Of a DNA stretch of 64,000 nt, positions 59,241 through 64,000 are shown piece after piece. This DNA comes from DATAUD01 sp035511075. Lineage in GTDB: Bacteria > Verrucomicrobiota > Verrucomicrobiia > Limisphaerales > Palsa-1400. Numbering within the stretch: the stretch's first letter is position 1; every line of letters starts with the position of its first letter. The DNA lies in contig DATKFW010000109.1 of the NCBI GenBank assembly GCA_035511075.1, forward strand, positions 1 to 64,000, given 5' to 3'. The notes under the pieces are model-generated. The model saw only the letters and a program-made list of their open reading frames with translations. It did no database searches and had not been told where the DNA came from. Position numbers and translations under genes: made by a program.

Positions 59241-60655
59241 AGGCGCTTCAATCGCGCACCCTTGGGAGTGTCTTCAATGACCCAGCCTTTGGTTTTGATT
59301 TCGTCGCGAATGGCATCCGAGCGCTTGAAATCCCTGGCTTTGCGGGCGGCCTGGCGCTGATCGAGCAACGACTGCAATTCCGCCGGCGGGGCCGAGTCAT
59401 CCAGGCGCGCAATGCCGAGGATCGAATCCATCGCATCCCATGCCGCCAGGCCCGCCGCCGCCTGGGCCGGGAGCATCCGGCCGGCGTCCAGCAGGCGATT
59501 GCTCTCGCGCACCCACTCGAAGATGGCGCCCCATGCGCCGGAGACATTCAAATCCTCGTCCAACGCGCTGGAGAATTGCGCCATCAACGCCGGATCGGCT
59601 GGCGCCGTGGAGCTTGCGGCCACTTCGCGGAGCTTGCCGAGGCATACGTCCAGGCGGGCCAGCGCCGTTCGCGCCGCCCGCAGTCCGTCCATGGTGAAGT
59701 TAAAGGACTCGCGGTAATGGGAAGTCAGCAATAAATAGCGGATTTCCCGGCCGCCAAAGCCCTGCGCCAAAAGATCGCGCACGGTGAGAAAATTCCCGAG
59801 GCTCTTGCTCATCTTGCGCCCCTCAACCATCAGGTGCGCGCCGTGCAGCCAATACTTGACGAAGCGCTGCCCCGGGGCTTGCGCGGCGGCCCCTTCGCTT
59901 TGGGCGATCTCATCCTCGTGATGCGGAAAGATGAGGTCCTCGCCGCCCAAGTGGAGGTCGAAGCTCGGGCCGAGGGATTTCATGCTCATTGCGCTGCATT
60001 CGATGTGCCATCCGGGACGGCCCTGGCCCCAGGGACTGGGCCAGAAAACTTCGCCGTCGGAGGGCACACGGGCCTTCCATAAGGCGAAGTCGGCGACGGC
60101 GTCCTTGGCATATTCGTCGCTGGCGACGCGCTCTCCAGGGCGCATGCCGTCGAAGTTCAAGTTGAGCAACTGCCCGTAATGGGCGCCGGCGGCCTGGTAT
60201 TTCTCAATGCTGAAATAAACCGAGCCGTCGGCCGTGCGGTACGCGATGCCGCGGGAGGTGAGTTTTTCGATCAGGGCGATGATGTCGGCGATGTGTTCGG
60301 TGGCGCGGGGAGTTTCGTGGGGCCGCAAACAGTTGAGGGCGTCAAAATCCTCAAAAAACGCGGCCTCATACCGGGCGGTGTAATCGCGGAGGACGGCTTT
60401 GGTCTCGTTGACGCGCTGGATGATCTTGTCCTCGACGTCGGTAATGTTCACGACGTGACGGACATCGTAACCTTTGAATTGGAGGCATCGGCGCAACAGG
60501 TCGGCGAAGACGAAGGTGCGGAAATTGCCGATGTGCGAGAAATCATGAACGGTCGGCCCGCAGCAATAAAGCCCGACGTGCTTTCCGGCGCCGGGGTCCA
60601 TTGGAACAAAATCCTCGACCGAGCGGGACAGCGTATTAAAAAACTTCAAAGCCAT
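59237..60655 (-). CDS. cysS: Cysteinyl-tRNA synthetase
   Basis: A 472-residue class I enzyme: CCGPTVHDFSHIGNFRTFVF (HIGH region, written HIGN, plus the zinc Cys), GWHIECSAMS with another zinc ligand, HHEDEIAQSEG, and KMSKSLGNF at K281. The start MALKFFNTLSRSVEDF aligns with family N-termini, so ATG 60655 is preferred to the upstream in-frame ATG near 60706. First gene of the minus-strand operon; intergenic with the phospholipase gene upstream (divergent). Confidence 0.96.
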   Translation of the reverse strand: MALKFFNTLSRSVEDFVPMDPGAGKHVGLYCCGPTVHDFSHIGNFRTFVFADLLRRCLQFKGYDVRHVVNITDVEDKIIQRVNETKAVLRDYTARYEAAFFEDFDALNCLRPHETPRATEHIADIIALIEKLTSRGIAYRTADGSVYFSIEKYQAAGAHYGQLLNLNFDGMRPGERVASDEYAKDAVADFALWKARVPSDGEVFWPSPWGQGRPGWHIECSAMSMKSLGPSFDLHLGGEDLIFPHHEDEIAQSEGAAAQAPGQRFVKYWLHGAHLMVEGRKMSKSLGNFLTVRDLLAQGFGGREIRYLLLTSHYRESFNFTMDGLRAARTALARLDVCLGKLREVAASSTAPADPALMAQFSSALDEDLNVSGAWGAIFEWVRESNRLLDAGRMLPAQAAAGLAAWDAMDSILGIARLDDSAPPAELQSLLDQRQAARKARDFKRSDAIRDEIKTKGWVIEDTPKGARLKRL

Positions 60656-60793
60656 CGGCGAATTGAGTATCCTACGATTGGCCGATTTGCTAACTTTTTC
60701 ATCCATGTGCCGCCGAACTTATGAAACAAACGGATGATAGTGTTAATCCATCGGCCCCGGAGCGCCGGGCCGGAACCTGACGCTCGATTGGGG

Positions 60794-62809
60794 ATGGCGC
60801 GGATTTTTGCGGCAATCTGTATGGCGGTGTTTCTGGCCGGATGCGTGGCGCCGGGGCCGAGGAGCCGCTATATCCAGCAGATCGAACCGTCCACGCTGAC
60901 CAATCTCCTGGCTTTCCGGTACGGAACAAATTTGGAATTGCGCCTGCCGTTGCGCGCCCGGGATGCCTTCGCGCACGCGACCTGGGCGGCAACGGACATC
61001 GAATCGACCAATTACCAGCACCGAATCGCCCTGCTGACCTTTGACAAGGAGAAGCGCTCGTTGCGCCGATCCGTGAGCGTGAAGGCCAACCAGCTTGTGA
61101 TCCGCGACGCGCAGGAGTGGCAGAAGTTGTTGCAAAGCATTTTTTCGGGATTGTTGCCGCGCCAGCCCGACCATGGAGTCCTTCTCCTGATGCAGAACCG
61201 TGAGCTTGTCATCTTTCGCGACAAGGCCGGGCGATTTCGCCTGGCCAGCCTTGAAGACAAACCGCCGGAGGTGGCGGTGGACCACACCTACAATGACGCT
61301 GATTTTGCGCGTGAAGCGATCCAACTGCTGGAGGCGCGGCTTACGTCCATCGACGAGCGCCAGACGCAATTCCTCTTCGTCACGGGGGAAGACCCGGCGT
61401 TCGTGCTGGTCGATATCCAAGGGAGGCTGATCGTGTTCATCAATTCACCCGCCGACTCGGAGGAGCAGGAGGTGCCGGTGTGGTTCGCGATGCGGGCGTT
61501 GAATACGCTGATCGTCCGGAGCCTTCTGGTGACCGCTGTCAAGAACCCTTTCACGCTGGTCTTTCGCGGCTTCTGGCACCTGGGCAACTCCGGGGCGGCG
61601 GTGTTCGCCTCCGGTTCGCAGACATTCGAGAAGCCGCCCCCGCCGCTGACGAAGGGGCCGGGGATGGATTTGGGCCAATGGGAAACGGAGCTCGATCACA
61701 TCGTGCAGTCGCGCCGATTCAAGGGCCAGGTTGATCTGTTGATCGACGGGGAGAAATTCTTTCCGGCGTTCATGGAAGCGGTGGAGGGCGCGACGCGGAG
61801 CGTGGACGTCCAGATTTTTATATTTGACACTGACGATTACGCCGTGAAAATCGCCGACCTGCTTAAAAAGCGGTCCCGGTCCGTCAAAGTCAAAGTGCTC
61901 ATCGACGACATGGGATCGCTCTTTGCGGCGCAGGCCGAGCGCGATTTCCCGCTTCCGCCGGGTTTTGACCGTCCTGACGACATCAAGACATATCTCAAGA
62001 CCGGCTCGCGCGTCCGGGTGCGCGCATCGGCCAATCCGTGGCTGACGTTGGACCATCGCAAATGCATGATCATCGATAATCGCGAGGCTTTCATTGGCGG
62101 AATGAATATTGGCCGCCAATATCGTTATGAGTGGCACGACATGATGGTGGGGCTGACCGGTCCAATTGTCGGGCGATTGGACAAGGATTATCGGCTGGCG
62201 TGGGCGCACGCGGGACCGTTGGGCGATTTCGCCTACGCCTGGGAATGGCTCTTCGGGGCCGTGGCGCGGCGAAAGCACGCGATCACCAATGCCATCGAAT
62301 TGCGCCCTCTCCACACCTCGACGGGCCGACTGCAAATTTACCGCGCGCAACTGACGGCCATCGAACGTTGCCGCAGCTACATCTACATTGAGAATCCGTA
62401 TTTTGACGACGACATGATGTTGCGCGCGCTGATTCGGGCCCGGCAACGGGGCGTGGATGTTCGGGTGATCATTCCAGCCCGGAACGACAGCGGCATCATG
62501 CAGATCAACAATGTTATCATGGCCAACGACATGATCGGAAATGGCATCCGGGTGTATGCGTATCCCGGAATGACACACGTCAAGGCGGCGATATACGACG
62601 GGTGGGCATGTCTCGGTTCAGCGAATCTCAACAAAATGGGACTGCGAATCGGACAGGAGCTCGACGTCGCCTATTCGGACTCCGCCGCGGTGGGGCAATT
62701 GAAGCAGGAGCTTTTCGAGACGGATTTTCGGCGTTCGCGCGAAATCAAGACTTTGGAATCGGTGACGTGGCTGGACTCGCTGGTCAAAGTTTTTTCGGAT
62801 CAGTTGTGA
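60794..62809 (+). CDS. Lipoprotein with two phospholipase D/cardiolipin synthase HKD motifs
   Basis: A 671-residue protein with a lipoprotein signal (MARIFAAICMAVFLAGC, lipobox LAGC at Cys 17) and a C-terminal PLD-type domain with both HKD motifs: H421-K423-D428 (HRKCMIID) and H595-K597-D602 (HVKAAIYD), followed by GSANLN. The ~300-residue N-terminal part has no recognised domain. It could be a phosphatidyltransferase/cardiolipin synthase-like enzyme acting at the envelope; nuclease or transphosphatidylase activity cannot be excluded. ATG 60794 is chosen because it gives a lipoprotein signal; ATG 60734 is also in frame. Confidence 0.85.
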   Translation: MARIFAAICMAVFLAGCVAPGPRSRYIQQIEPSTLTNLLAFRYGTNLELRLPLRARDAFAHATWAATDIESTNYQHRIALLTFDKEKRSLRRSVSVKANQLVIRDAQEWQKLLQSIFSGLLPRQPDHGVLLLMQNRELVIFRDKAGRFRLASLEDKPPEVAVDHTYNDADFAREAIQLLEARLTSIDERQTQFLFVTGEDPAFVLVDIQGRLIVFINSPADSEEQEVPVWFAMRALNTLIVRSLLVTAVKNPFTLVFRGFWHLGNSGAAVFASGSQTFEKPPPPLTKGPGMDLGQWETELDHIVQSRRFKGQVDLLIDGEKFFPAFMEAVEGATRSVDVQIFIFDTDDYAVKIADLLKKRSRSVKVKVLIDDMGSLFAAQAERDFPLPPGFDRPDDIKTYLKTGSRVRVRASANPWLTLDHRKCMIIDNREAFIGGMNIGRQYRYEWHDMMVGLTGPIVGRLDKDYRLAWAHAGPLGDFAYAWEWLFGAVARRKHAITNAIELRPLHTSTGRLQIYRAQLTAIERCRSYIYIENPYFDDDMMLRALIRARQRGVDVRVIIPARNDSGIMQINNVIMANDMIGNGIRVYAYPGMTHVKAAIYDGWACLGSANLNKMGLRIGQELDVAYSDSAAVGQLKQELFETDFRRSREIKTLESVTWLDSLVKVFSDQL

Positions 62810-63412
62810 AATGGCGGTGGACCAGGAAGTAATAAAGCGAGCCGAGGACAAGCACGGCGCCCGTCAGCCACAGGGCGACGTGGTGGAGATCGCCCTGGAG
62901 AAGCTTAGGATCGTTTCCGGCCGCCACTCCAACCCACGCCAGCACGGCGCACCACAACACCGAACCGGCCAGCGTAAAGAGAGAGTAGAGCAGGAAGTCC
63001 ATTTTCACGATGCCCATGGGAATGCCGATCAAGTGGCGGACAACCGGGAGCAATCGCGCGGCGAAAACGCCAAATGGACCGAACCGCGCCGCCCAGCGTT
63101 CGGCGGCGTGCAATTTGGCTTCGGGTACCAGGAAATAGGCTCCGTAACGAAGCACCAGCGGGCGGCCGGCAAGGCGCGAGGCCCAGTACATGACAGTCGC
63201 CCCGACCCACGAGCCGAGCGCGCCTGCAAGCACGACGCCCCAGAGGGTGAGTTTGCCGGAAACGCGGGCCTGGTGTGCGGCAAAAGGAATGACCATCTCG
63301 CTGGGAATGGGAATAATGGTGCTTTCCATGAGCATCAATGCCGCGATCAGCGGATAGCCCTGCGCATCCAAAGTCTGCTGATACCAGGCAACGAGGTGGC
63401 CGATGGCTTCCT

Positions 63413-63416
<4 letters not shown>
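62784..63416 (-). CDS. DedA-family membrane protein
   Basis: A 210-residue integral membrane protein of the DedA/SNARE-associated family, some of which flip undecaprenyl phosphate or phospholipids. Family motifs: MESTIIPIPSEMVIPFAAHQ, GSWVGATVMYWASRLAGRP, the RFGPFGVFAARLLPVVRHLI helix-loop with its conserved Arg residues, and IPMGIVKMDFLLYSLF. GTG start at 63416 overlaps the enolase stop (GTGA), so it is translationally coupled. Tail convergent with the phospholipase-like gene (26 bp overlap). Confidence 0.93.

Positions 63417-64000
<584 letters not shown>

Overview
The window reads as chromosomal DNA from a Gram-negative member of the Verrucomicrobiota, probably near the Pedosphaera/Limisphaera group. 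This is inferred from gene content: several short-tailed pseudopilins of the type common in the PVC superphylum, a PEP-CTERM protein, a TPR-bearing Ser/Thr kinase, LPS genes (kdsA, an OstA/LptA-like protein, lptB), an unusual Lgt signature, and moderately high GC. No rRNA or tRNA gene was recognised. Both edges cut a gene: an M20 amidohydrolase on the left and enolase on the right.

Layout. 0-23.8 kb is mostly housekeeping: a sigma-70 factor, apt, a PAP2-GT39 fusion, an 8-oxoguanine glycosylase convergent with lgt-miaA, an acyltransferase, a small toxin-antitoxin locus whose toxin is frameshifted, comM, the kdsA-lptA-lptB operon, a NIPSNAP protein, a possible nuclease, a PaiB-like protein, a YgjP-like peptidase, a LolD-like ATPase, a beta-helix protein with yajQ, and aspS. 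23.8-32.6 kb looks accessory: an orphan CDI-type immunity protein, a DUF433/DUF5615 toxin-antitoxin pair plus the remnant of a second toxin, a pseudopilin, a methyltransferase, an acetyltransferase, a PQQ-propeller membrane protein, an unknown secreted protein and a PEP-CTERM protein. Two dispersed repeat families (A and B) recur in it, always in the upstream region of a gene and in the same orientation.

32.6-39.9 kb holds a large kinase (kinase-TM-TPR-PDZ) followed by a coupled pair. The first product has TolQ/ExbB-like membrane motifs. The second has a TolR/ExbD-like aspartate helix, a long coiled coil and a degenerate trypsin-like end. This is my best candidate for an undescribed system. 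A pseudopilin follows.

39.9-47.2 kb is a phosphate regulon: a two-component system, four 11-bp-spaced Pho half-sites, then pstS-pstC-pstA-pstB-phoU-sixA. A 154-bp IS630-type MITE is inserted exactly at the pstS stop codon, between pstS and pstC.

47.2-64 kb contains a BspA-like LRR protein, glcF, trigger factor, a DUF3592 protein, an MFS transporter, a pseudopilin, the minus-strand operon cysS-tmk-rpsT-serS-glgA, a phospholipase D-like lipoprotein, and eno-dedA. Within operons many genes are coupled by 1-4 bp start/stop overlaps (lgt/miaA, kdsA/lptA, the response regulator/kinase pair, pstC/pstA/pstB, phoU/sixA, cysS/tmk, serS/glgA, eno/dedA).
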